From Bacilli bacterium (GTDB taxonomy: Bacteria; Bacillota_I; Bacilli_A; RF39; UBA660): a stretch of DNA of 41,133 bases. Where the stretch lies: NCBI GenBank assembly GCA_017940575.1, contig JAGAYJ010000010.1, forward strand, positions 1-41,133. The letters run 5' to 3'. The number at the start of each line of letters is the position of its first letter. The stretch's first letter is position 1. A program made the position numbers and the translations under genes. Below, piece by piece: positions 16,462-24,530 of this stretch. Under the pieces are notes generated by a model that saw only the letters and a program-made list of their open reading frames with translations, was not told the origin of the DNA and searched no databases.

Positions 16462-19440
16462 ATGAAAAAGGGATTTACATTAGTAGAATTACTTGCTGTA
16501 ATTATAATACTTGGAGTTATAAGTTTAATATCAGCTCCACTAATTACAAGACAAATAGATAATTCAAAATTAACATCATATAGATCTAGTGTTCAAAATA
16601 TAATAGATGACGCTAAAGAATATGTGACAAAGAATATGTCTAATAGTGATATCCCAGAAGATGGTTTGGATATAAAAACATTAAAGTTAAAAAAAGGTAA
16701 CATAAAAAGCGGATTAATTAAGAGAAATGAAAATGGTGAGATAGAAGCAATTAATATATATAATGGCTCTTATTGTGCAAGTGGAACAAAAAGCAATATA
16801 ATAGTTGCTAAGGTAAATAATGAAAAAGACTGTGAAACAATAGATTTTACAGGTCCAGAATTAAAGCTAAAGTTAGTAAAAGCAACAAATACAAGTATTA
16901 TGATTAATGCATATGCATCAGATTCACAAACTGATATCGCACTTTATACATTTCAAATAGGAAATGAATATATAAAAGAAGTTAAAACAAATAGTAAAGT
17001 AGCAAGTTATGAATTCACAAACCTAAGAGCCGGAGTAGAATATGAAATAACAGTAACTGTAAAAAATAAAAATGCAGACTCTAGTGATTCACAATATAAT
17101 AACAATACTGATGCAACAACAACGACAAAGAAAATACTTGTAAAAACACTAGAAGTTGGAATACCAACATTTATAGTATCAAGTAATAGTTATGCAAAAA
17201 CAAAAGAAGTAACAATTAACTATCCTAGTATAGAAGGTGGAGTAAATAGTTATAAATTTGATGGTAAAGAAATAATAGTTAATGGTAATGAAGTTAAACT
17301 TGATATAAATACAAATGGAAAACTAGAAGCCTATACAAGATTCAACTCTCAAGAAGTAAAAAATAGCTTAAATATCTTTGGAATAGATGATAAAGGACCA
17401 GAAATATTAAGTATAGATAATCCAGATACATGGGAGATGACTAAAGTAGTAACAGTCGTTGTAAAAGATACTGGAGCAGGGCTTGCTAGTAAAGCATGTA
17501 GTTATGATGGTGGAAAAAGCTGGATATCATATAAAACAAATAAATCAGGAGAGACATATTGTTCACAAACATTTAAAGAAAATAAAACAGTAGACTTCTT
17601 AGTAAAAGATAAAATGGGAAGTATAACAAGTGCTGAGAGTTTCTTAAATGGTAAAAAAATAGTAATTAATAAAGTGGATAATAAAATACCAACATTAAAT
17701 ATAGGTACTGTTGCAGTTACAAGTAAAAGTATATCTATTCCATATACAACGAGTGATGATCAGTCAGGAATAGATAAAATAACATGTAAGTATTCTACAA
17801 AAGCTGGTACATATACAACAAATGCAACAAGTGTAACAAATACTAATTGTATGATAAATAATATAGCTCACAATACAACATATTATTATCAAATATGTGC
17901 AATAGATAAAGCAGGAAACCAAAATTGTAAGACAGGAAGTAGTAAAACAACTGCTTTAACAGTTGCTTTAAAATCAACGAATACTCCTACAACAGCTAAA
18001 AATGGATATTTAACAAAACAAGTATGGAATTTAACAACATCAGGTAATCCAAATGCATATTATATAAAATCAACAAGAGCAGCAACAAGTAGTATTAATT
18101 TGACAAAGAGTTGTGGAACAAGTACTAATCCTGGAACATGCTCTAATATAACAGCAACGAAGAATATGGCAGCAAATACATGGTATTATGTAACAAGTAA
18201 GCCAAGTATAACTTACAATAAAACAGTAACATCAACAGCTACTTTATATGCAAGAATAACAGATGGTACAAATACAACAAATAATACTAGTGCAACAGTA
18301 TCTAAAATAGATATAACTGCACCAACAAAACCATCGATAACAAATCCAACAAATGGAAATTGGACAAACAAAAATTTCTCATTAACAGTGTCATCAACAG
18401 ATACAGGATCTGGTATAAACTATTATCAATATAGTTATGACAATGTTAATTTTACAACGTATGCATCAAGTGCATCAACAAAATATACAACGACAGCATT
18501 CTCAGCAGAGAGAAATCAAAATGTATATATAAGAAGTTGTGATTATGTCGGTAATTGTTCTATATCAGCATCTACAATGATTAGAATTGATAAAACAGGT
18601 CCAACAAAACCAAGTATTCAATTGGTACAAAGTACTGCAAGAGATAACTTAAATTGGGGAAATAGTTATACTAGTGGATCTTGGACAAGTATGAATGTAC
18701 TTACACGAGCTCAATCAACAGATGCAGCTTCAGGTATAAGTCAATATCAATATTCACATGATGGTGTAAATTGGACAGGCGATATATCTGCAATGGGATG
18801 GAATTGCGCATACTATAATAATAAAACAATATTCGATTACTGGATTACATGGGATGGTCAGTGGAATTTCTATGTAAGAGGTGTTGATAACTTAGGAAAT
18901 GCAGGACCAGCATCTAATATGTTTACACTTAGAATTTTTACAAATCAACAAAATGATGCTAATAGCAACTGGTCTCAAACACGTGAAATTAAAGATGGAA
19001 GAGTTTCTTATTATCAAGTAATGGCAAATGGTTCATGGTATACAGTACAAAAAAGATCAGTTTCAGGTTGGTCAGATGATAGTTATCAAGGAACAACTGT
19101 TGATGCAGATTTATCAGTACCACTTCCAAAAGGTATTAGTTCATTTACTTTACCTTGTGCATGGTATGGAGCAAATGCTGATAGATCATGGGGACATGTA
19201 GATGCAAGTATTGTAGATACAACAACAGGTCAAACATTGTGGAGTGGAAGATCTGCTAATGGTGAGAGTGGTTCTTCAACAGCTAGCTTCTCAATTTCTA
19301 GAGAACAATCTGCTCATAATCTTGTATTATATATGAAAGGTAGTGCACATGGTGAGGAATATAACCAGGGTGCTGCAAGTGTTGGTCTAGGCGTTTGTTG
19401 GAATGGCTTCTGCCCTAACTGGACGTTTAATTATTATTAA
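16462..19440 (+). CDS. Giant prepilin-like surface protein with Ig-like repeats
   Basis: The protein has 992 residues; the start at 16462 has GTAGGGATGA upstream. Residues 1-24 are a textbook prepilin signal, MKKGFTLVELLAVIIILGVI, with Gly4, Phe+1 and Glu+5, so it should be cut by a prepilin peptidase and held by its N-terminal helix. An FN3-like unit spans about 133-230. It is followed by Ig-like modules at about 310-400, 405-500, 615-710 and 715-825, recognised by D-x-GSGI, a YxYSxDxVN strand and a closing aromatic-Gly-Asn motif (KAGNQNC, YVGNCS, NLGNAG). Six or more Cys pairs suggest disulfides outside the cell. Residues 830-992 form a separate Trp/Gly-rich tip domain. Most pilins have only 130-200 residues, so this is an adhesin on a pilin anchor. 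It is monocistronic between two terminators. Confidence 0.85.
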   Translation: MKKGFTLVELLAVIIILGVISLISAPLITRQIDNSKLTSYRSSVQNIIDDAKEYVTKNMSNSDIPEDGLDIKTLKLKKGNIKSGLIKRNENGEIEAINIYNGSYCASGTKSNIIVAKVNNEKDCETIDFTGPELKLKLVKATNTSIMINAYASDSQTDIALYTFQIGNEYIKEVKTNSKVASYEFTNLRAGVEYEITVTVKNKNADSSDSQYNNNTDATTTTKKILVKTLEVGIPTFIVSSNSYAKTKEVTINYPSIEGGVNSYKFDGKEIIVNGNEVKLDINTNGKLEAYTRFNSQEVKNSLNIFGIDDKGPEILSIDNPDTWEMTKVVTVVVKDTGAGLASKACSYDGGKSWISYKTNKSGETYCSQTFKENKTVDFLVKDKMGSITSAESFLNGKKIVINKVDNKIPTLNIGTVAVTSKSISIPYTTSDDQSGIDKITCKYSTKAGTYTTNATSVTNTNCMINNIAHNTTYYYQICAIDKAGNQNCKTGSSKTTALTVALKSTNTPTTAKNGYLTKQVWNLTTSGNPNAYYIKSTRAATSSINLTKSCGTSTNPGTCSNITATKNMAANTWYYVTSKPSITYNKTVTSTATLYARITDGTNTTNNTSATVSKIDITAPTKPSITNPTNGNWTNKNFSLTVSSTDTGSGINYYQYSYDNVNFTTYASSASTKYTTTAFSAERNQNVYIRSCDYVGNCSISASTMIRIDKTGPTKPSIQLVQSTARDNLNWGNSYTSGSWTSMNVLTRAQSTDAASGISQYQYSHDGVNWTGDISAMGWNCAYYNNKTIFDYWITWDGQWNFYVRGVDNLGNAGPASNMFTLRIFTNQQNDANSNWSQTREIKDGRVSYYQVMANGSWYTVQKRSVSGWSDDSYQGTTVDADLSVPLPKGISSFTLPCAWYGANADRSWGHVDASIVDTTTGQTLWSGRSANGESGSSTASFSISREQSAHNLVLYMKGSAHGEEYNQGAASVGLGVCWNGFCPNWTFNYY

Positions 19441-19442
19441 CC

Positions 19443-19470
19443 AAAAAGCAATCACGTTGATTGCTTTTTT
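19443..19470 (+). terminator. Intrinsic terminator after the giant prepilin-like gene
   Basis: A perfect 12-bp stem (19443-19454 with 19458-19469, loop CGT) ends in a T-run. Confidence 0.9.
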
Positions 19471-19529
19471 AGACTATATGTATTATAATTAGAATGAATA
19501 TTGATAATAAAGAATAGGTGGTACTTATT

Positions 19530-20831
19530 ATGAAAAAATCGGGTTTTACTTTAGTTGAGTTACTAGCAGTTATTGTAATACTTGCAATTATAGCATTAAT
19601 TGCATTTCCACAAATTACAAATGTGGTTGAAAAAGCTAGAAAAGTTGAAGTAAAAAGTAGTGCTTTAAACTATGTAGATGCAATAGAAAAATCAGTTATT
19701 TTATCATCACTTACAGGACAACAATATGATAATAGAGAATATATATTTGATGAAATAGACGTAAAGATAAAAGGACAAGGCCCAACAGCAGGAAGATTTG
19801 ATTTATTAAATGGAAAAGTTACAAATGCTTTATTTTGTATAGATGGATATACTGCAACATATAATGGTGAAAATGTAACAGTAGGAGCAAAGTGTACTTC
19901 TGATGACTTGAAATATGATTCAACCTTAAATGTTTCTAAAACATCTGTTGCTTTAACTTATCCAAATAATGATACTATAGAAATTTTAGAAAATACAAGT
20001 GGTGGAGAGCTTAGCTGTGAATCGGATGATTCAAGTATAGCTACATGTGAAATTAGTGGTAATAATTTAGTAATAAAACCTGGAACAAGTGAAGGGGCAA
20101 CAACAATAACTTTAAAATCAAAAGGAAGTAGTAAATATAAAGAAGCAACAGTTGCTATTGCTGCATCAACAGAACATGGAATTTTAAGTGTAACTTCAAA
20201 TGGATATAATGCACCATTTGATGGAAATGCACATGGTATAACAGTAACATCTAGTGGAGCAACTATTAAATATGGATTAACTGAGGGAACATATGACTTA
20301 ACCGAAAATCCAACTTATACAAATGTTGGAACATATACAGTTTATTATGAAGTTACAAAAGAAGGTTATAAAACAGTAACTGGAAGTGAAGTTATAAAAA
20401 TTATAGAGATTCCAACATATAAGATTAATTGGACAAAAACAATTTCTGGTAATGGTTCTGCAACTTCAACAAATAATATAGGTAGTTATTTAGGCGAAGG
20501 AAGTCTTGCTGCAACAAATAGTAATAAATATTATCATAAACGAATTGTATATACTGCTGCAGATGGAAAAACTCATTATGCAAACCCATATGTTGCAACA
20601 ACAATTTATATAAAACAAGGAACAGCTATTCAATTTCAAAAATATGCTGATAGTCATGAATCATATATTCGAATAGATAAACCAAAAGGTACAGTTAAAG
20701 TACAAAAAAGTACTACTACTAAATATGGTTTATTGACAGTTTCATATACTCCAACTAGTAATGCTACAATAAGTGGATATGCTGATGAAAATACAAGATC
20801 AGTTGCAAATTATTGGTATATAAATTTTTAA
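19530..20831 (+). CDS. Prepilin-like surface protein with Ig-like domains
   Basis: The protein has 433 residues from the ATG at 19530 (ribosome binding site TAGGTGG); the GTG at 19518 overlaps that site. The signal MKKSGFTLVELLAVIVILAI is a canonical prepilin leader with Glu+5. A pilin-like helix runs to about residue 55 and a small globular part to about 130. About 135-215 resembles a bacterial Ig-like domain, ending in a NNLVIKPGTSEGATTITL-like strand pair. About 218-295 resembles the MBG/YDG repeat, with APFDGNAHGITVTSSG and TNVGTYTVYYEV. The last 135 residues are a Tyr/Lys/Thr-rich tip ending YWYINF. Expected location is the outer face of the membrane or a pilus. TATAAT at 19484-19489 may be its own promoter; a terminator follows. 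Confidence 0.85.
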   Translation: MKKSGFTLVELLAVIVILAIIALIAFPQITNVVEKARKVEVKSSALNYVDAIEKSVILSSLTGQQYDNREYIFDEIDVKIKGQGPTAGRFDLLNGKVTNALFCIDGYTATYNGENVTVGAKCTSDDLKYDSTLNVSKTSVALTYPNNDTIEILENTSGGELSCESDDSSIATCEISGNNLVIKPGTSEGATTITLKSKGSSKYKEATVAIAASTEHGILSVTSNGYNAPFDGNAHGITVTSSGATIKYGLTEGTYDLTENPTYTNVGTYTVYYEVTKEGYKTVTGSEVIKIIEIPTYKINWTKTISGNGSATSTNNIGSYLGEGSLAATNSNKYYHKRIVYTAADGKTHYANPYVATTIYIKQGTAIQFQKYADSHESYIRIDKPKGTVKVQKSTTTKYGLLTVSYTPTSNATISGYADENTRSVANYWYINF

Positions 20832-20857
20832 AATAATATATATTTACTATTGTATAT

Positions 20858-20888
20858 AAAAAACATCTTTATTTAAAAGATGTTTTTG
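20858..20888. terminator. Bidirectional intrinsic terminator
   Basis: The stem AAAACATCTTT/AAAGATGTTTT (20860-20870 with 20876-20886) has A- and T-runs on its two sides and lies between convergent genes. Confidence 0.85.
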
Positions 20889-20890
20889 TT

Positions 20891-21694
20891 TTATAAAAAT
20901 ATAATTACTAATAATCCAACTATTATACAATAAATTGAAAAATATATTAGTTTTCCATTCTTCATTATATTATTAAACCATTTAGTTGATATAAATGTTA
21001 CTATTCCACTTATAATCATAGCAATAAAATAAGTCATCCACATATTAATAGATATACTTGCTTCCATTAAATCTTTAACGCCTAATAACATAGTAGCAAG
21101 ACTTATTGGAATATAAAGTATAAATGAGAATTTAAATGCTACATCTCTTTTAAGTCCTCTAAACATACTACCTACTATAGTAGCTCCACTTCTACTAATT
21201 CCTGGTAAAAGTGCTACTGCTTGAAATAGTCCTATAATTATAGCATCTAAATATGTTATATCGTTATCTTCCTTTGTTCCTTTGATATTTCTAATTATAT
21301 ATAAGAATAAACTTGTAACAAGAAGGGCAATTCCAACAACTTTAACACTATTTAATAACTCTTCGATCGTATCTTTGAATATGAGTCCTATAATACCAGC
21401 TGGAATTGTACCTATAATTACCAATATACAGTATTTAAAGTTTTTATATGATTCTTTATTTCTTTTAAAGATGTATGTAAAGAAGTCTATAAATAATTCT
21501 TTAATATCTTTCCAAAAATAAATAACTATTGCAATTAAACTACCAAAATTAAGAATTATCTCAAAATTTAAATCATTTAAAACACCACTATTTAAAATAC
21601 TTTTAAATATAATTAAATGTCCACTAGATGAAATTGGAATAGGTTCAGTAAATCCTTGAATGATTGCAAGTATTATATATTTAATAAAATTCAT
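20891..21694 (-). CDS. uppP: Undecaprenyl-diphosphate phosphatase
   Basis: This 267-residue polytopic membrane protein has about eight hydrophobic helices. The first conserved block is IQGFTEPIPISSSGHLI (residues 13-29), corresponding to the (E/Q)xxxE motif plus PISSSGHL; here the first acidic position is Gln. The second is GISRSGATIVGS near residue 164. Family members dephosphorylate undecaprenyl diphosphate to recycle the lipid carrier for peptidoglycan and other wall polymers and contribute to bacitracin resistance. The start at 21694 has AATAGGTGAT as ribosome binding site. It is monocistronic and divergent from the 73-residue membrane protein at 21762. Confidence 0.95.
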   Translation of the reverse strand: MNFIKYIILAIIQGFTEPIPISSSGHLIIFKSILNSGVLNDLNFEIILNFGSLIAIVIYFWKDIKELFIDFFTYIFKRNKESYKNFKYCILVIIGTIPAGIIGLIFKDTIEELLNSVKVVGIALLVTSLFLYIIRNIKGTKEDNDITYLDAIIIGLFQAVALLPGISRSGATIVGSMFRGLKRDVAFKFSFILYIPISLATMLLGVKDLMEASISINMWMTYFIAMIISGIVTFISTKWFNNIMKNGKLIYFSIYCIIVGLLVIIFL

Positions 21695-21761
21695 AATATC
21701 ACCTATTTAATTATATACTAAATTTAGAATAAAATAAATAAAATTTATTAGGTGAATATAA

Positions 21762-21983
21762 ATGATTAAAAAAATTTTACTCTTTTTATTTGGTTATTCT
21801 CTAACTCTCATTGGCCTTATATATGTAATAAGTTATCTAAATATTTTAGCACTCGGGTATAATTTTTTATTTTATGTTAAATTTATATTTAGAAGAATAG
21901 AATGCTTGTATACTTTAATTGGTTTAATACTAATTATTTTATCAATATATTTACCAGGAGGAGAAAATGAATTATATTTATGA
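21762..21983 (+). CDS. Small two-helix membrane protein
   Basis: The protein has 73 residues, with GGTGAA before the ATG at 21762. Two hydrophobic helices are visible: about 4-33 (a long stretch that may be one long or two short helices) and about 50-66 (LYTLIGLILIILSIYLP). A basic loop, FIFRRIEC, lies between them. The family is not recognised. It overlaps the next gene by 17 bases, with that gene's ribosome binding site AGGAGGAG inside its 3' end, so the two form a translationally coupled pair. Confidence 0.7.
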   Translation: MIKKILLFLFGYSLTLIGLIYVISYLNILALGYNFLFYVKFIFRRIECLYTLIGLILIILSIYLPGGENELYL

Positions 21984-22593
21984 TATTATCTTAAATTTTA
22001 ATAATTATTATTATGAATTTTATGATTGGAATAAGTCAGATAAAATTACTGAAATTAGAAAAATTCCTATATTTAAAGTAAGCACAAATACATTAAATGA
22101 TTTAAAATATAATGAATTTAGATTAAATGATAAATTTATAAATAAAATAAAAAACAAATGTGAGTATTATATAGGAAGAACAGTAAAATTAAATACATCT
22201 TTTTTACTTACTGATTCGTTAGATGTAGTAGCCTTTCAAATAGATAAAAAGAATAAATATAGTAGTCTTCAAATAGATGAAGAGTTAGATATATTAGATG
22301 AATTAAATATAAATGAAATAAACATTGAATATGAACTACTCGCACCTAATAAAATAGATAATTTTAAAACAAGAAATCAAATTTATTATGAAAAAAACTT
22401 AAAAGATGAACTTAATAAATTATTTAAAGAAAATAATGAATCAAAAATAAAATATATTTATTATGAATGCTTTAATGAAAAGATTAATGATATAAATTTG
22501 ATCAAAGAAAAAATAATGAATGATGATAATTTAAATATTATTTCAAAAAAACTAAGTTACTTATTTAATAATAAAAACACTATCAACAATTAA
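21967..22593 (+). CDS. DUF3603-like protein
   Basis: This is a 208-residue soluble protein, strongly Asn/Lys/Ile-rich. The N-terminal third (YDIILNFNNYYYEFYDW, then KIPIFKVSTNTLNDL) and the middle block TSFLLTDSLDVVAFQID resemble the DUF3603 family of Bacillus proteins, which has no established function. The assignment is from pattern memory. Residues 85-110 are an acidic segment, EELDILDELNINEI. No catalytic motif stands out. It is cotranslated with the small membrane protein before it, and asnS follows with its own promoter-like box. Confidence 0.6.
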   Translation: MNYIYDIILNFNNYYYEFYDWNKSDKITEIRKIPIFKVSTNTLNDLKYNEFRLNDKFINKIKNKCEYYIGRTVKLNTSFLLTDSLDVVAFQIDKKNKYSSLQIDEELDILDELNINEINIEYELLAPNKIDNFKTRNQIYYEKNLKDELNKLFKENNESKIKYIYYECFNEKINDINLIKEKIMNDDNLNIISKKLSYLFNNKNTINN

Positions 22594-22622
22594 AAATGCT
22601 TTTAATTTTAAGGAAATTACGT

Positions 22623-22628
22623 TATAAT
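22623..22628 (+). promoter_or_regulatory. asnS: Possible -10 box of asnS
   Basis: TATAAT lies 19 bases before the asnS start, just ahead of the AAGGAGG ribosome binding site. The -35 match is poor, and this leaves almost no leader, so there is no room for a T-box. Confidence 0.4.
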
Positions 22629-22646
22629 TAATAAGGAGGCATTTTT

Positions 22647-24032
22647 ATGAAATTAGATATTAAAGATTTAATAAAAAAAATGAACGAATATAAAAATACT
22701 GAAGTTACTTTAGAAGGATGGGTTAAGAATCATCGTAAGCAAAAGTCAATCGGGTTTATAGAGTTTAATGATGGAACATGTCAAAATAGTATTCAAATTG
22801 TATATAGTGATACATTTAGTGATTTTGAAAATGTTTCAAAAGTTAAAATAGGTTCAGCTTTAAGAATAAATGGTATTGTAAAAGAAAGTACTGGTTCAGG
22901 TCAAGAATTTGAAATTGAACTTAAATCTTTTGAGGTGTTAGGAGATTGTACAGATGACTTTCCAATTCAACCTAAAAGACATACTAGAGAATTCTTAAGA
23001 GAACAAGCTTATCTTAGACCTAGAACAAATCTATTTAGAGCGGTATTTAGAATACGTAGTGTTGCAGCACTAGCAATTCATTCATACTTTGAAGAAAACA
23101 ACTACGTTTACTTTAATTCACCAATTATAACTGGTGATGACTGTGAAGGTTCAGGTCAAATGTTTAAAATAACAACACTTGATATGAATAACTTACCTTT
23201 AAATGAAGATAAAACAGTTGACTATTCTAAAGATATATTTAATGAACTAACATATGTAACAGGAACTGGACAATTACACGGTGAAGCATTTGCTATGGCA
23301 TTTAAGAAGATTTATACATTTGGTCCTACATTTAGATCAGAAAAATCAAATACAAAAACACATGCCAATGAATTTTGGATGATTGAACCTGAAATAGCAT
23401 TCTGTGACTTAAATGAATTAATGGATATAGAAGAATCACTACTTAAATATGTTATTAAATATGTTATGGATAGATGTAAAGATGAATTAGAACTTTGTGA
23501 TAAATTTGTAGAAAATGGATTACTTGAAAAATTAAATAAGGTACTTAACTCTAGTTTCGTTAGAATTACTCATAAAGAAGCAATTGATTTACTTAAAAAA
23601 GCTAATGTTAAATGGGAGTTTGAACCTGAATATGGTGAAGATATAGCTAAAGAACATGAAAAATACATTACAGAGTATTATAATAGTCCTGTATTTATTA
23701 CTACTTGGCCAAAAGATATAAAAGCATTTTATATGAAAGTTAATGATGATAATGAAACAGTAGCAGCTGTTGACTTAGAAGTTCCAGGTTCAGGGGAACT
23801 TATGGGTGGATCACAAAGAGAAGAAAATTATGATAAATTAATTAATAGAATGCGTGAAATGAATATTCCTCTTGATGATTTAGATTGGTATACTAAACTA
23901 AGATTATATGGAGGATGCTATCATTCTGGATTTGGGCTAGGATTTGAAAGATTAATTATGTATTTAACAGGAATTGATAATATTAGAGATGTTATACCAT
24001 TTCCTAGAACTCCAGGTAAAATTGATTATTAA
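22647..24032 (+). CDS. asnS: Asparaginyl-tRNA synthetase
   Basis: The protein has 461 residues, normal for AsnS. An N-terminal OB-fold anticodon domain (about 15-105, LEGWVKNHRKQKSIGFIEFN) is followed by a class II catalytic core. Motif 2 is FGPTFRSEKSNTKTHANEFW and motif 3 lies in GFGLGFERLIMYLTG, with the DVIPFPRTPG end. The THANEFW sequence and the overall length favour AsnS over AspS. It charges tRNA-Asn directly. A good AAGGAGG ribosome binding site and a following terminator make it monocistronic. Confidence 0.96.
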   Translation: MKLDIKDLIKKMNEYKNTEVTLEGWVKNHRKQKSIGFIEFNDGTCQNSIQIVYSDTFSDFENVSKVKIGSALRINGIVKESTGSGQEFEIELKSFEVLGDCTDDFPIQPKRHTREFLREQAYLRPRTNLFRAVFRIRSVAALAIHSYFEENNYVYFNSPIITGDDCEGSGQMFKITTLDMNNLPLNEDKTVDYSKDIFNELTYVTGTGQLHGEAFAMAFKKIYTFGPTFRSEKSNTKTHANEFWMIEPEIAFCDLNELMDIEESLLKYVIKYVMDRCKDELELCDKFVENGLLEKLNKVLNSSFVRITHKEAIDLLKKANVKWEFEPEYGEDIAKEHEKYITEYYNSPVFITTWPKDIKAFYMKVNDDNETVAAVDLEVPGSGELMGGSQREENYDKLINRMREMNIPLDDLDWYTKLRLYGGCYHSGFGLGFERLIMYLTGIDNIRDVIPFPRTPGKIDY

Positions 24033-24061
24033 AGAAGTTTATGCTTCTTTTTTCTTTTTTT
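24031..24061 (+). terminator. Intrinsic terminator after asnS
   Basis: The 7-bp stem AAAGAAG/CTTCTTT (24031-24037 with 24044-24050) is followed by an interrupted T-run. Confidence 0.75.
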
Positions 24062-24098
24062 AAAAGTTAATAAAATTAAAGAAAAAAAGCAAAAAGTA

Positions 24099-24127
24099 TT
24101 GATTTTATTGATTAAAAATGGTATTCT
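24099..24127 (+). promoter_or_regulatory. Promoter of the HU gene
   Basis: TTGATT (24099-24104) and TATTCT (24122-24127) are separated by exactly 17 bases. Transcription would start near 24134 and give a leader of about 40 bases. Confidence 0.65.
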
Positions 24128-24134
24128 TTAATTG

Positions 24135-24154
24135 TAAGCAAGATAGGTTGCTTA
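24135..24154 (+). promoter_or_regulatory. 5'-leader hairpin of the HU mRNA
   Basis: TAAGCAA/TTGCTTA forms a perfect 7-bp stem (24135-24141 with 24148-24154) with loop GATAGG. It would sit at the extreme 5' end of the transcript, about 8 bases before AGAGGAGG. There is no T-run, so it is not a terminator; a 5' stabilising hairpin is plausible. Confidence 0.5.
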
Positions 24155-24176
24155 AGTAAGAGGAGGTTATTTAAAA

Positions 24177-24443
24177 ATGACAGAATTAGTAAACTTTATT
24201 GCAGAAGAAACAGGACTTACTAAAGCTGATGCTAAAAGAGCAGTTGAAGCTTTTGAAAAAGGTGTAGTTGAAGGACTTAAAAAAGATGGAAAAGTAACTC
24301 TAACAGGATTTGTTACTTTCACTAAAAAACATAAAGAAGCATCTACAGCTCGTAACCCAAGAACAGGAGCTACTGTTCCAGTTGCAGCTAGAAATGTTGT
24401 AACTATCAAAGCTGGTTCTAAATTAAAAGACGCTATGAACTAA
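24177..24443 (+). CDS. hup: HU family DNA-binding protein
   Basis: The protein has 88 residues, close to the usual 90. The helical body has the KADAKRAVEAFEKGVVEGLK pattern, then VTLTGFVTF, and the DNA-binding arm has ARNPRTGATVPVAARNV with the conserved RNP. It ends KAGSKLKDAMN. It bends and compacts DNA as a homodimer. An excellent AGAGGAGG ribosome binding site and its own promoter suggest high expression. The codons look smoother and GC-richer than in neighbouring genes, as expected for an abundant protein. Confidence 0.96.
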   Translation: MTELVNFIAEETGLTKADAKRAVEAFEKGVVEGLKKDGKVTLTGFVTFTKKHKEASTARNPRTGATVPVAARNVVTIKAGSKLKDAMN

Positions 24444-24445
24444 TA

Positions 24446-24471
24446 AAAAGGAGATTTATTCTCTTTTTTTG
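24446..24471 (+). terminator. Probable intrinsic terminator after the HU gene
   Basis: An imperfect stem (AAAAGGAGA with TCTCTTTT, one bulged G) is followed by a run of T. Confidence 0.6.
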
Positions 24472-24530
24472 TGTTATAATATTTTGTACAAGGATTATTA
24501 AAAATATGTTATGATATAGATGGTGATTAT

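Noticed and set aside
22594-22646. T-box leader before asnS.
   Set aside because: Only about 50 bases separate the genes, with a -10-like box close to the start; no T-box motif (AGGGTGGNACCGCG) is present. The same holds for lysS, which overlaps the previous gene.
24167-24409. Minus-strand ORF of 80 codons across the HU gene.
   Set aside because: It is a shadow of a certain HU gene, with no ribosome binding site and a low-complexity product.
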